NCBI GenBank assembly: GCA_028866655.1
Contig: JAGWHQ010000003.1
Location: 22,140-86,139, forward strand
Reading direction: 5' to 3'
Source of the DNA: Nitrososphaerota archaeon
Lineage (GTDB): Archaea > Thermoproteota > Nitrososphaeria > Nitrososphaerales > Nitrosopumilaceae
DNA: 64,000 nt
Shown here: in pieces, positions 1-8,585 of the stretch
Layout of the letters: each line of letters opens with the position of its first letter
Position numbering within the stretch: position 1 is the stretch's first letter
The notes under the pieces: generated by a model
What the model was told of the DNA's origin: nothing
Database searches by the model: none
Seen by the model: only the letters and a program-made list of their open reading frames with translations
Made by a program: the position numbers and the translations under genes

Positions 1-1
1 G

Positions 2-724
2 AAATCTATCAAGAATAATACTCCTATTCCACAATACCATGAATCATCTCTTCAAAACCTTCTGATGAATTGTGATGGGCTTGGTATTAGTGGACCAAAT
101 GAATTTAGTGATTCTGTATTACGATATTTTGCAAAAACAAAAAAAATTCGTGCAATTCATTCAGCAGAGACTGAAGAAAGTAACAATACATCAAGAAAAA
201 TCTATGAAAAAACTGAGACTCGAAGAGCTTTACTTGCAAAACCAAATTTCTTGGTACATATGACGTATGCTTCAAAAAAAGATCTTATGATGTCAATTAA
301 AAATGGAGCAAGCATTATAGTATGTCCACGAGCAAATGGATCTCTTGCAGAGGGTATTCCAGATGTATCTCTAATGCTTGATACTGGTTGTAACGTAGCC
401 ATTGGAACTGATAATATAATGATAAATTCGCCTGATATGTTCAGAGAAATGGATTATCTCTGGAAAGTTTCAATGGGTATTACAAAAAAAAGACTCTTAC
501 CAAAAGATATACTTAAAATGGCTACTACAAACGCTTCAAAATTTTTAGGTGGGAAAGTTGGAATCATTCAAAATGACAAAATAGCAGATTGTATCTTTAT
601 TGAGAAACATTCCGTTGATCTTGAACCAATGCATAATCCTCATGCCTCAATAGTGCAGAGAGCCTCTGAAAATACGATAAAAGCGGTAATGTATGAAGGA
701 GACCTAGTACATGGAAAAATCTAG
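2..724 (+). CDS. Amidohydrolase, deaminase-like (5' end outside window)
   Basis: The reading frame is open from base 2, so the gene starts to the left of the window and only its C-terminal half is present. Counting from the ATG at 65, the metal-dependent amidohydrolase signature is visible: H32-S-A-E35 (the H-x-x-E of the AtzA/cytosine/SAH deaminase subgroup, where the Glu is catalytic), H65 in a HMTYA stretch and D116 in GTDN. The C-terminal end resembles the composite beta domain seen in this superfamily (KIADCIFI). The stop overlaps the start of arfC by 14 nt, so the two are probably co-translated. A purine or pyrimidine deaminase is likely; the substrate is unknown. A link to the riboflavin/F420 pathway is inferred only from the overlap. 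Confidence 0.8.
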   Translation, partial: KSIKNNTPIPQYHESSLQNLLMNCDGLGISGPNEFSDSVLRYFAKTKKIRAIHSAETEESNNTSRKIYEKTETRRALLAKPNFLVHMTYASKKDLMMSIKNGASIIVCPRANGSLAEGIPDVSLMLDTGCNVAIGTDNIMINSPDMFREMDYLWKVSMGITKKRLLPKDILKMATTNASKFLGGKVGIIQNDKIADCIFIEKHSVDLEPMHNPHASIVQRASENTIKAVMYEGDLVHGKI

Positions 725-1355
725 ACCTCATGTGATACTTAGTGCTGCTATTAGCATAGATGGAAAGATAGCCACTCGTACTGGAAGATCAAATCTTTCA
801 TCTAGAAAAGATCTGATAAGAATGCACAATCTTCGGAAAAATGTTGACGCAATACTGGTAGGAAAGAATACTGTCAACATAGACAATCCACTACTTACTG
901 TTAGATATGTGAAAGGAAGAAATCCAATTCGCATAATTCTTGATTCAAAAGGTAGTTTATCTCCAAAATCAAAAGTAATCAGTACTGCAAAAAAAATTCC
1001 TACAATACTTGTTGTATCTGAAAATGCTCCAAGAAATGTAGAACGATTTATCACAAAAGGAGTTGAAATAATCCGATGTGGGAAGAATAAAATAAATATA
1101 AAAAAATTATTGATGATACTTGGAAAAAAAGGAATCAAAAGAATTGTTGTCGAAGGTGGTGGTACCACTAACTGGTATTTTTTCAAAGAGAAATTAATAG
1201 ATGAAATTGTAATTACTATTGCACCCTATGTTGTAGGAGGTATTAATGCAATTTCTCTAGTAGAGGGTATTGGATTTAGTGATGTATCCAATTCTTTTAA
1301 ATTAAAAAAGATCAAAAAATTACAAAATGAAATAATTTTACACTATGTATCTTAA
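711..1355 (+). CDS. arfC: Diaminopyrimidine 5'-phosphate reductase of the archaeal riboflavin pathway
   Basis: 214 aa, the usual length of stand-alone RibD C-terminal (dihydrofolate-reductase-like) reductases. In archaea this NAD(P)H enzyme reduces the ribose of 2,5-diamino-6-(ribosylamino)pyrimidinone 5'-phosphate toward riboflavin and F420. Visible motifs are SAAISIDGKIAT near residues 11-22, GKNTVNIDNPLLTVR at 51-65 and VEGGGT at 147-152, all typical of the family. There is no N-terminal deaminase domain, as expected for archaea. The ATG lies inside the preceding amidohydrolase gene. The stop overlaps the convergent TFE gene by 4 nt. Confidence 0.9.
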   Translation: MEKSRPHVILSAAISIDGKIATRTGRSNLSSRKDLIRMHNLRKNVDAILVGKNTVNIDNPLLTVRYVKGRNPIRIILDSKGSLSPKSKVISTAKKIPTILVVSENAPRNVERFITKGVEIIRCGKNKINIKKLLMILGKKGIKRIVVEGGGTTNWYFFKEKLIDEIVITIAPYVVGGINAISLVEGIGFSDVSNSFKLKKIKKLQNEIILHYVS

Positions 1356-1861
1356 TGTTTTAGATCATCACGTAGCTGATCTATCTTTCCTTGTAAAGCC
1401 TTTTTCAGCTTTTCATTTTTTGAAAGATTGACTAACTTTCCACAAGTAGGACATTTGAAGGACAAGTCAAGAGCTTTTTCAAAGGTCAATTTTTGGCAAT
1501 CTTCATTTCCACAATGGTAGAAATCTGCAGAATTTTCATAATCCACTCTTTGTTGTAATCTTTCTACAATCTTCTTTTTCTGGTTCTCGATAAAGTTGTC
1601 TACTTCGTCTTTTCTTGCTCTCCATCTGTAAACAAACCATCCTTTCTTCTCATCCTTTACTCTTATTCCTGTTATCAGAGCCTTTCCAAAAAGATCATAC
1701 AATACTTTTCTAACTATGTTAATTCTAAGTCCTGTAGAACTTGCTATTTCTTCATCTGTAGCATCCTCTGTGTTGAGAAGAGAGCGGGCAACTTTTAGAT
1801 ACTCATCTCCTCCAATCAGGGCTGCAATTTTTACAAAAGGATCTTCATGTTCAACTGACAT
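1352..1861 (-). CDS. tfe: Transcription initiation factor E subunit alpha
   Basis: 169 aa. Archaeal TFE-alpha assists TBP/TFB in opening promoter DNA and stabilises the RNA polymerase pre-initiation complex. The N-terminal third reads as a winged helix (residues about 8-85, with the aromatic-rich wing GWFVYRWRARKDEV). It is followed by a helical linker and a zinc ribbon with C117, C122, C137 and C140. Length and domain order match archaeal TFE. It is the last of its strand here, tail to tail with arfC, and 67 nt separate its ATG from the aTrm56 gene. Confidence 0.95.
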   Translation of the reverse strand: MSVEHEDPFVKIAALIGGDEYLKVARSLLNTEDATDEEIASSTGLRINIVRKVLYDLFGKALITGIRVKDEKKGWFVYRWRARKDEVDNFIENQKKKIVERLQQRVDYENSADFYHCGNEDCQKLTFEKALDLSFKCPTCGKLVNLSKNEKLKKALQGKIDQLRDDLKH

Positions 1862-1928
1862 TGTACATCTTCTTTCCTAATCTCTATATTTAATCAAATG
1901 GTTTTAAACCTGTTTTTACTTGATTATT

Positions 1929-2459
1929 TCAGTTAGCAGTTTTATCTATTACATTTTTTCCCTTTTTTGTTGGGACTATTTCTCGTTCTGCATCAGAGTA
2001 TTTTCTCTGCAGATATTCTCCTTGTGAAATTCTATCAAGTAGTATAGCAAGTGCTGAGATCTCTGAATGTGGCTGATTTCCAATTGCAATGTTATAATCA
2101 GCCATATCGTATACTTCTCTTGGAACTTTTTCTGCTCCTACCACAATCAAAATTTTTTCTTCTTTTTTTACTTGATCCTGTATGGTGTTGATGTTTTCAC
2201 CATACATTGTTAAATGAACTATCTTGAACAAATCTTTCTTTTTTAATTTTATAATCTCCTTCCAATTCTCAATTATCTCTACTTTGAAATCACTGCCCCA
2301 CATTTTGTTTACCTTGTAAACAGTTTCTATGATCTCTGGATTTGCATCGTACATGTATATTTTTGATGCTCCAAATGCTCTAGATACGAGAGTGACATGT
2401 GTAGTTACTCTGTCATCTCTAACAAGTCGCGTACCTATGCGTAAAACTTCAATCTTCAT
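1929..2459 (-). CDS. trm56: tRNA (cytidine-56) 2'-O-methyltransferase aTrm56
   Basis: 176 aa SPOUT-family enzyme that methylates the ribose of C56 in the T-loop of archaeal tRNAs, using S-adenosylmethionine. Family motifs are clear: [17 protein letters not shown] at residues 6-22, HLTMYG at 82-87, the cofactor-knot loop VVGAEKVP at 107-113 and GNQPHSE at 127-133. It follows hflX on the same strand and overlaps it by 11 nt, so the two are probably one transcript. Substrate assignment rests on family knowledge. Confidence 0.93.
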   Translation of the reverse strand: MKIEVLRIGTRLVRDDRVTTHVTLVSRAFGASKIYMYDANPEIIETVYKVNKMWGSDFKVEIIENWKEIIKLKKKDLFKIVHLTMYGENINTIQDQVKKEEKILIVVGAEKVPREVYDMADYNIAIGNQPHSEISALAILLDRISQGEYLQRKYSDAEREIVPTKKGKNVIDKTAN

Positions 2460-3576
2460 AATTTATTCTAATTTCTGGCTTGGGTATTTCATTTTTCTTC
2501 TCTGTACTTGGTACATTATCTAGTGCTTGATATATCAAAGTCCTTAACTGTGCAATATTAAACCCAGTTACAGATGATATTGCTAACCATTTTCTATTAT
2601 TTATTAGATCTAATTGACTTGCCTTCTCAGATATCTCTTCTTTTGAAACCAAATCTGATTTATTTAGAACAAAAATCATCTTGTCTTTATTTACACCAAT
2701 CTCATCTAAAGTGGAAATGCAGCTTTTGAATTTTTTTCTTAATTCAAGTGCTGTATCACTGATATCAATGACAACTATTACGACATCTGTATAGATGAGC
2801 TCTTCAAGAGTTGACTTGAACGCTTGTACCATGTATGCTGGAAGTCTACTTATGAAACCAACAGTATCTGAAATCAAAACCTCTGAATTTTTGAGAATAA
2901 TTTTTCGTGTAGTTGTAGAAAGAGTAGTGAAAAGTTTTGGACTTTCTTCTTTTTCTTCTCCTGTTAATGTGTTGAAAAGTGTGGTCTTTCCTGCTGATGT
3001 ATATCCTGCAAGAGAGATTGTCTTAAACCCAAATCTTTTTCTTGCTTGTCTGTGAAGTGCTCGTTGCGTTGATGATTTTGCTAACTTTAATTTTATACCG
3101 TTCATTCTATTTTTAATGTCATTAAAATAAACATCCACTTCGAATTTTCCTATTCCCATGAATCCAGGTTGCTCTCCCATCTTGGCTAACCTAACTTTTT
3201 CTTTAGCCCTTGACATCTCATATCTTAATTGAGCCATCTTGACTTGCAATGTGGATTCTGAACTCTTTGCTCTTCGTTCAAAGATCTCAAGAATTAGAGC
3301 TTCTCTATCAAGTATGTTCATTTTAAGAGTAGAGGCTAAATTATAATTCTGACTCGGTTTGAGTATTTCGTCAAAGATTATGACATCAGGTTTGATGGTG
3401 CCTAGCATTTCCTTTAGTTCATCTACCTTACCTTCCCCAAGACCATATTTTGATTTGTTCAGAATTCTATGTTGTATGATTTTCCGAACCTCGTATCCTG
3501 CAGCATCGCATAAGCCTAATGCTTCTTTTAGAGAATCTTTATTATCATATGTTATGAGGATTGCAGAATCTTTCAA
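2449..3576 (-). CDS. hflX: GTPase HflX
   Basis: 375 aa translational GTPase of the Obg-HflX family; characterised members bind ribosomes and rescue or split them under stress. The N-terminal HflX domain runs to about residue 120, a basic helical linker rich in [14 protein letters not shown] follows, and the G domain carries the P-loop GYTSAGKT (191-198), a G3 motif DTVGF and NKSD for guanine recognition. The order and length fit archaeal HflX. It lies 25 nt downstream of the PhoU-like gene and overlaps aTrm56. Confidence 0.95.
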   Translation of the reverse strand: MKDSAILITYDNKDSLKEALGLCDAAGYEVRKIIQHRILNKSKYGLGEGKVDELKEMLGTIKPDVIIFDEILKPSQNYNLASTLKMNILDREALILEIFERRAKSSESTLQVKMAQLRYEMSRAKEKVRLAKMGEQPGFMGIGKFEVDVYFNDIKNRMNGIKLKLAKSSTQRALHRQARKRFGFKTISLAGYTSAGKTTLFNTLTGEEKEESPKLFTTLSTTTRKIILKNSEVLISDTVGFISRLPAYMVQAFKSTLEELIYTDVVIVVIDISDTALELRKKFKSCISTLDEIGVNKDKMIFVLNKSDLVSKEEISEKASQLDLINNRKWLAISSVTGFNIAQLRTLIYQALDNVPSTEKKNEIPKPEIRINYED

Positions 3577-3601
3577 TATTTTACTATCATTCTTCGATAT
3601 C

Positions 3602-4645
3602 TTATTGCTTTCGCAGGGTTTTTTCTATTGTAACATCTAGCACTATCTCTGCTATATCGCTTGCATATTCTGATATTCTTCGTATATTTTCGCTCATTCT
3701 TCTTACTCTGTAGATCTCTTCTGTGTCCTTCAATGTTTTTAGGCTATCTTGAACCTTTTTTTCGTATTTCACAATTTCTGCCGTTTTTTGTACTGTTCGT
3801 TCTGCTTGATTGGAATCCTTTTTGAATAAGGATAAACAAGCTTCGTCTAATACTGACAAGGTAAACAGATTCATTTCATTTATCGGCTCGAGTACGTTTT
3901 TCTTAATTGCCTTTTTGTATTCAAGCAAGTCTTTTGCAATGTCTGTTGCATGATCTCCAACACGTTCAATATTTTTTACTATTAATCTATAGCCTAAACA
4001 ATGGTAGGGACTTTCTATTCCCATTTCATTTAACATATGTTCATTTTGTATTGCTATCTTGAGTTGTCTCATTATGTAAAAACTAAATCTATCCACTTCA
4101 TCGTCGCTATTTACTACCTCTTTTGCTAGCTCAAAATTTCCTTCTTCCTGAGCAAGTAAAGCATCGTTTTGCATTGATTTTGCTATAATCAACATTCTTT
4201 TTAGCGCTCCATCAACTGAAAGTTCAAACAGGTTGATTAGTACTTGAATAGTTATGCCTTCTATGGAATCTGCAGTAATTTCAGTTCCCATCAGGATACT
4301 TTTTACTGCATCTTTGATAGAATTTCTCTGAGATGGTTTTAGTCTACCAACTTTTGATTTTACGTTAATGATGGTGAATCCAAGAAGATAAAGTGAAATC
4401 AGTTTTCTTACAATTGTAGAGTCTTCATCTTCTGGCTTGATTTCAATTGTAGCTTCTTCTGTACCAACTGATTTGTTGTGATGCTTTAACGGTACAATTT
4501 GTAAATTAGAAACTCCTTGTCTTACTACTGCTACTTGGTCTCCTTGCTTAAGACCCATGTCTGTAATCCATTGTTTTGGTAATGATACAATGTATGAAGA
4601 CTTGCCTGTAAACTGTATCTTTCGCATCTCTTCATTTGTTCCCAT
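3602..4645 (-). CDS. PhoU-type phosphate uptake regulator with N-terminal AbrB-like domain
   Basis: 347 aa. The first 50 residues look like a SpoVT/AbrB DNA-binding swapped hairpin ([19 protein letters not shown]). The rest is long helical sequence with two PhoU-like three-helix repeats containing the family's metal-binding E/D-x3-D pattern (for example [13 protein letters not shown], and [13 protein letters not shown] near the end). Archaeal proteins of this architecture are usually annotated as phosphate uptake regulators. No pst transporter is nearby, so the regulated process is inferred. The ATG is preceded by about 100 nt of intergenic DNA shared divergently with the PUA gene. Confidence 0.85.
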   Translation of the reverse strand: MGTNEEMRKIQFTGKSSYIVSLPKQWITDMGLKQGDQVAVVRQGVSNLQIVPLKHHNKSVGTEEATIEIKPEDEDSTIVRKLISLYLLGFTIINVKSKVGRLKPSQRNSIKDAVKSILMGTEITADSIEGITIQVLINLFELSVDGALKRMLIIAKSMQNDALLAQEEGNFELAKEVVNSDDEVDRFSFYIMRQLKIAIQNEHMLNEMGIESPYHCLGYRLIVKNIERVGDHATDIAKDLLEYKKAIKKNVLEPINEMNLFTLSVLDEACLSLFKKDSNQAERTVQKTAEIVKYEKKVQDSLKTLKDTEEIYRVRRMSENIRRISEYASDIAEIVLDVTIEKTLRKQ

Positions 4646-4745
4646 GTTACATGAGTGATGAATTATTCTATATAGTTGTTAGGGCTTACTATATAGGTCA
4701 CTTTCATTGCAAAAATAATTAACATGGATAAATTAACATAATTTC

Positions 4746-5213
4746 ATGGACTCGATTCTTAAAATCAAGTATACTTTGGATGCACTTTTTGGTCAAGGTG
4801 TATCAAAATATCTTCCAAAGGGCGTAACAATTACCTACTCAAAGAAAACTGGGCGAATAAAACATGTATATCAAAATGATAGTTTACTTTGTACGCTACG
4901 AACAGATGGCGGTCTTGCAATAACTCCTTTTTTTGCCCAAATTCTTTTGAAAAGTAAAAAATTCAAGGAAAACTGCCTTGAAATAGATAATGATTCCAAA
5001 GCATTTGTTCAAGAAGGTAGCTCAGTATTTTGTAAGCATGTAACTTGGTGTGGAAAGAACATAATGATAGGAGGAGATGTGTCAGTATTACATGATGGTA
5101 AGGTAATAGCAGTTGGTAAGGCTGTGTTATCTACAAGAATGATCAAGTCATTCAAAAAAGGAGTAGCTGTAAAGATCAGAGATAGTTTAAAAAGTACAAA
5201 CAGTGGAGTATGA
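4746..5213 (+). CDS. PUA-domain RNA-binding protein, archaeosine TGT C-terminal-like
   Basis: 155 aa. The second half (about 75-150) reads as a PUA domain (SSVFCKHVTWCGKNIMIGGDVSVLHDG and a final AVGKAVLS strand-turn). The first half resembles the small C2 domain that precedes PUA in archaeal tRNA-guanine transglycosylase (YTLDALFGQG, TLRTDGGLAITPFFA). No catalytic transglycosylase or pseudouridine synthase domain is present, so it is a free-standing RNA-binding module. It runs directly into the NAC gene, which suggests a translation-related role. Exact function unknown. Confidence 0.75.
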   Translation: MDSILKIKYTLDALFGQGVSKYLPKGVTITYSKKTGRIKHVYQNDSLLCTLRTDGGLAITPFFAQILLKSKKFKENCLEIDNDSKAFVQEGSSVFCKHVTWCGKNIMIGGDVSVLHDGKVIAVGKAVLSTRMIKSFKKGVAVKIRDSLKSTNSGV

Positions 5214-5220
5214 ATATATC

Positions 5221-5562
5221 ATGATGCGTGGCGGAAACCGGGAAATGCGGAGAATGCTGGACAAGATGGGTCTTGAGATGAAAGATGTCCAAAATGTTCA
5301 AGAGGTCATAATTAAGACAGATACAAAAGAGATCATAATTGCAAAGCCGTCTGTTACAGAAATGAAGGCAAAAGATAATTCTATTTTCCAAATAATAGCC
5401 GAGAGTTACGAAGAAAGGGAGCTAGAAGTGCCTATTTTTAGTCAAGAGGATATAATGCTTGTAGCACAACAAGCTAATGTGTCTCCTGAAGAGGCAACAC
5501 AGGCGTTAATTGAAGCAAAGGGAGATCTTGCAAGGGCAATATTGTTACTGACAACTAAATGA
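5221..5562 (+). CDS. nac: Nascent polypeptide-associated complex protein, archaeal NAC
   Basis: About 113 aa. Archaeal NAC forms a homodimer at the ribosome exit tunnel and contacts nascent chains. A NAC domain (residues about 10-65, including VQEVIIKTDTKEIIIAKPSV) is followed by a C-terminal UBA domain (DIMLVAQQANVSPEEATQALIEA). A GTG at 5203 would add six residues and overlap the upstream gene. The tandem ATG at 5221/5224 begins the family-like MMRGGNREMRRM and is the better start. It lies 7 nt after the PUA protein stop, so the two are probably co-transcribed. Confidence 0.92.
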   Translation: MMRGGNREMRRMLDKMGLEMKDVQNVQEVIIKTDTKEIIIAKPSVTEMKAKDNSIFQIIAESYEERELEVPIFSQEDIMLVAQQANVSPEEATQALIEAKGDLARAILLLTTK

Positions 5563-5615
5563 AATTTGTTGATTAACAATAACACATGAACAATCTTTAA
5601 ATTTTCTAAAAAGTA

Positions 5616-6278
5616 TTGCTAATCATATCATACCCACCACAAAACAATATTGCAGTGGCAACGATATCTGGTAGATCATATTTTAAATTCATCAATGTCT
5701 TAAGGAGACTTCAACTAAATTATGATTCAATATTGCCTGAAGAAATAACAAGTTCAGATAGGAGATTAATCCTTACTACCGCACACGAGTCTTCTAAGAT
5801 ACCGACTAATCTGGTCCTTTTGGATGATGAATTTAATTATCATCCTACTATTATACGCGCAAAAATAGTTGAGAAATTACAATCGGGAATCAACAATAAC
5901 TCGTTAGTAATTGGAATTGATCCTGGTAACAGAATAGGATTATCAATTTTTTACTATGAAAAAGAAATTGAGAGCTCAATTTACACGTCAACTGATGACT
6001 TGGTATCACATATTGTCAAAATCTTGGTAGGGATAAATGCTCAAAGAAAAATTGTCAAAGTAGGCAATGGTAACATGAAAATTGCTTCACATATTGTGAA
6101 CTCTCTAAATCTCAGATTCTGTTCCCACTTTGAACTAGAATTTGTAGATGAACGCAAAACATCACTGAAAATAAAAAATTTTAACAAAAGAGGGGAACGT
6201 GATAAGATATCTGCTAGATATATCACACAAAGGGAAGGTTACAGACATCTTGTTCTACCTCTTTCAAGAATTGGGTAA
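5616..6278 (+). CDS. Conserved hypothetical protein with RuvC/YqgF-like (RNase H fold) core
   Basis: 220 aa with only a TTG start, since the frame is closed just upstream at 5607. The N-terminal 90 residues are unrecognised. From residue 98 the pattern fits the RNase H fold of RuvC/YqgF: VIGIDPG (98-104, first acidic residue D102) followed by a hydrophobic strand, then FVDERKTS (compare the YqgF motif vDERlTT), and GERDKISARYI where RuvC-like enzymes place their last acidic residues. A nuclease or Holliday-junction role is inference; it could be a degenerate fold. It follows NAC by 53 nt. Confidence 0.6.
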   Translation: MLIISYPPQNNIAVATISGRSYFKFINVLRRLQLNYDSILPEEITSSDRRLILTTAHESSKIPTNLVLLDDEFNYHPTIIRAKIVEKLQSGINNNSLVIGIDPGNRIGLSIFYYEKEIESSIYTSTDDLVSHIVKILVGINAQRKIVKVGNGNMKIASHIVNSLNLRFCSHFELEFVDERKTSLKIKNFNKRGERDKISARYITQREGYRHLVLPLSRIG

Positions 6279-6468
6279 AAAGGTCGAAATCGATCAAAAA
6301 CCTTTGGAAGTTTCATTTAAAGTTGATCTTTTGGGCTAGATGTGAAAGGACGATAGATATTTATAGTGTTTTTCATTTTTTTCTTGAAAACTGTTCACTT
6401 GGTAATATGGATCTAAAATAATAATTTCATAAAAAACGCTTTAAAATTATAGAATTTCTTGATCCATG

Positions 6469-6480
6469 CTTAAATATTTA
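6469..6480 (+). promoter_or_regulatory. TATA-like box before the zinc-ribbon protein gene
   Basis: The sequence CTTAAATATTTA lies 32-43 nt before the ATG at 6512, a position that fits an archaeal TATA box with a short leader. The leader holds AGGTAA about 10 nt before the ATG as a weak Shine-Dalgarno-like element. Confidence 0.45.
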
Positions 6481-6511
6481 CTATTACTATATGATAAACA
6501 GGTAACTACAT

Positions 6512-6889
6512 ATGACATGTAAAGGAATATGCACAAGATACAAAGCACAGAAGCCAGTAGGAACTGGTCGTTACGCATCAGGACAGAAAAGATGCCAAAT
6601 TTGTGAAATTTTCATAAAATGGGAGGGTCTTTGGTGTCCTTGTTGTGGATATAGACTAAGAACTAAACCACGAAACCTCAAGTACAAAGCAAAACTAAGA
6701 GCTAGAGTCGAAGCTGATCAATTAGAAGCTGTTGCTGTAAAGGCTGCAGAAGTCGAAGAGATTGAGCTAGTAGAGCCAATAGCAGTGAAAAAAACCGCAA
6801 AAAAGGCTAAAACTGCAAAGGCAAAAACGACAAAAGCTAAAACGGTAAAGGCTATGAAAAAAGTAGCAGTTACGCCGGTAGCAATATAG
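6512..6889 (+). CDS. Small zinc-ribbon protein with Lys/Ala-rich H1-like tail
   Basis: 125 aa. The N-terminal half is Cys-rich and strongly basic: C3, C7, C28, C31, C42, C44, C45, with C28-x2-C31 and C42-x2-C45 forming a probable zinc ribbon around RCQIC and WCPCCG. From my recollection such MTCKGIC-type proteins are common in Thaumarchaeota and otherwise uncharacterised. Residues 90-125 are a low-complexity tail of KTAK/KAKT repeats resembling histone H1 or bacterial Hc1/HU tails, which suggests nucleic acid binding. No enzymatic motif is seen. It is a single-gene unit by spacing. Confidence 0.8.
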   Translation: MTCKGICTRYKAQKPVGTGRYASGQKRCQICEIFIKWEGLWCPCCGYRLRTKPRNLKYKAKLRARVEADQLEAVAVKAAEVEEIELVEPIAVKKTAKKAKTAKAKTTKAKTVKAMKKVAVTPVAI

Positions 6890-6912
6890 GCCTAGTAAGC
6901 TGAAATAGACTG

Positions 6913-7251
6913 TTGATATCCCAAGTCGGTTATACGAGAAAAACCGTAAAGGTGAATCATCGAGACTTCTTGGTACAGATCGTTCCATACGATAATGGAA
7001 ATTTTATTTCTATTTCTGAGGGAAAAGAGAGAATAGGAACACTTGTTGTTTCTATTAGTTCTGGTGGTCGTGTAAGTACAGCTGCTGTAATACCATCAAA
7101 ATCTGATACACTTTTTCTCAAGATGGTTTCAGAGCGTGTAGCGTCAACAATAAATGGAATTTGTATTTTTTCATTAAATATTGAAAAAGATTTAGATCTT
7201 GATACTATGAAAGTTCTAATGAATGAATTGATGGAGATTATCAAACAATGA
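6913..7251 (+). CDS. Hypothetical protein, possible proteasome assembly chaperone 3/4-like fold
   Basis: 112 aa from a TTG start. It is predicted alternating beta strands (GTLVVSISSGGRVSTAAVIP) followed by a long helix (LKMVSERVASTINGI), a strand (CIFSLNI) and a final helix (MKVLMNELMEII). This order and the GRVSTAAVIP / ICIFSLNIE pattern recall eukaryotic PSMG3/PSMG4, but the resemblance is by eye only. Its stop overlaps the UbiD-family gene by 4 nt (ATGA). No function can be assigned with confidence. Confidence 0.6.
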   Translation: MISQVGYTRKTVKVNHRDFLVQIVPYDNGNFISISEGKERIGTLVVSISSGGRVSTAAVIPSKSDTLFLKMVSERVASTINGICIFSLNIEKDLDLDTMKVLMNELMEIIKQ

Positions 7252-8582
7252 CTTGTGATATGAGAAGCTATCTGGAACTTATCGCTAAAAAAGGGGAATT
7301 GGCTGTAGTAAAAAAGAAGGTTTCTACAAAATTTGAAATTGCAGCAGTAACTGCCAAAATGGACGGCTCAAAAGCACTGTTATTTGAAAATGTAAAAGAT
7401 AGCAAATTTCGTGTAGTTTCAAATTTGGTTGGAACACGAAAAAGATTTGCTCATGCAGTAGGTACCACTGATGCCAAGATACATGACAAAGTAATTTCTG
7501 CCATAAAACACGCGTCAAAACCAAAAATAACTACAAAAGCAAAATTCCTAGAAAATCAATCACGAGATCTTTTTACTTTGCCTATAGTTACTCATTTTGA
7601 TAAGGAGCCAGGACCTTTTATCACATCGTCAATCATATATACTAAAAATCAGGAAATGAGTACACAAAATTCATCATTTAACAGATTATTGAGAATAGAT
7701 GAGAAACATTTCTCAATTAGAATGGTTGAGGGAAGACATCTTCATCGAACTTTTGTTTATGCAAAAGAACATGGTGAAGACCTTAAGGTTGCTATCTCTA
7801 TAGGTGTACATCCAGCTGTTTCAATTGCAGGTGCATATCAAGCTGATTGGGGAAAAGATGAATTAGAGATCGCAAATGAACTGCTAGGAAAAAAACTCAC
7901 TCTTTCAAAATCACCTTATTCACAAATGTTGGTTCCATCTGAATCAGAAATAATCATAGAAGGAAGAATTCTCAAGGATAAGACACACAAAGAATGGATG
8001 GTAGAAATGCTTCGAACATATGATTTTAAAAGAGAACAACCTGTTTTTGAGCTTGATAGAATACACTTTAGGAACAATCCTATCTTTCATGATGTACTAG
8101 CTGGCTTTGGTGAACATCAATTACTAATGGGTATGCCTATTGAAGCTAAGATAAACAAGGAACTAAAACAAGCTCTCCCACAAACCAGGAATGTCGTATT
8201 GACTGAGGGCGGTTGTAAATGGTTGCACGCCGTAGTTCAGATTTCTAAAAAACGAGAATCTGATCCAAAAAAAGCAATTGATGCTGCCTTTTCTGCTCAT
8301 CGTTCTCTTAAGAATGTGGTAATAGTTGATGATGACATTGATCCATCGGATCCTGTTGCAGTAGAATATGCAATGGCAACCAGATTTCAAGCAGACAAAG
8401 ACCTAGTGATAGTACCAAATGTACGAGGTTCTAGTCTTGATCCTTCTAGTGATCAGAAAAATCTTCGTACCACTAAGATGGGAGTGGATGCAACTAAATC
8501 CTTCTCAAAAAGGGCCGAAGGATTTGAGATTGCTAAAATTCCAGGTGCAGAAAATATATCGCTAAAAAAATATCTAAAATAA
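7248..8582 (+). CDS. UbiD-family decarboxylase, probable trans-anhydromevalonate 5-phosphate decarboxylase
   Basis: 444 aa, the length of archaeal UbiD homologs that use prenylated FMN. Family stretches include FRVVSNLVGTRKRFA, RMVEGRHLHRTFVY, GVHPAVSIAGAYQ, the SESEIIIEG strand, HFRNNPIFHDVLAGFGEHQLL (in parts) and DDDIDPSDPVAVEYAMATR near the end. In archaea lacking the classical mevalonate diphosphate route, this family decarboxylates anhydromevalonate phosphate to isopentenyl phosphate. That role is inferred, supported by an HMG-CoA reductase elsewhere in the window. It overlaps the upstream gene by ATGA. Confidence 0.85.
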   Translation: MTCDMRSYLELIAKKGELAVVKKKVSTKFEIAAVTAKMDGSKALLFENVKDSKFRVVSNLVGTRKRFAHAVGTTDAKIHDKVISAIKHASKPKITTKAKFLENQSRDLFTLPIVTHFDKEPGPFITSSIIYTKNQEMSTQNSSFNRLLRIDEKHFSIRMVEGRHLHRTFVYAKEHGEDLKVAISIGVHPAVSIAGAYQADWGKDELEIANELLGKKLTLSKSPYSQMLVPSESEIIIEGRILKDKTHKEWMVEMLRTYDFKREQPVFELDRIHFRNNPIFHDVLAGFGEHQLLMGMPIEAKINKELKQALPQTRNVVLTEGGCKWLHAVVQISKKRESDPKKAIDAAFSAHRSLKNVVIVDDDIDPSDPVAVEYAMATRFQADKDLVIVPNVRGSSLDPSSDQKNLRTTKMGVDATKSFSKRAEGFEIAKIPGAENISLKKYLK

Positions 8583-8585
8583 ATT

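Noticed and set aside
4650..4745. GTGATGA resembling a C-box for a C/D box sRNA in the intergenic region before the PUA gene.
   Set aside because: No D-box (CTGA) follows at a suitable distance and no terminal stem is seen.
6407..6467. Inverted repeat ATGGATC ... GATCCAT with a 47-nt AT-rich spacer before the zinc-ribbon gene.
   Set aside because: Arms are only 7 bp with a long spacer, and inner pairing is poor, so a stable RNA or operator cannot be claimed.
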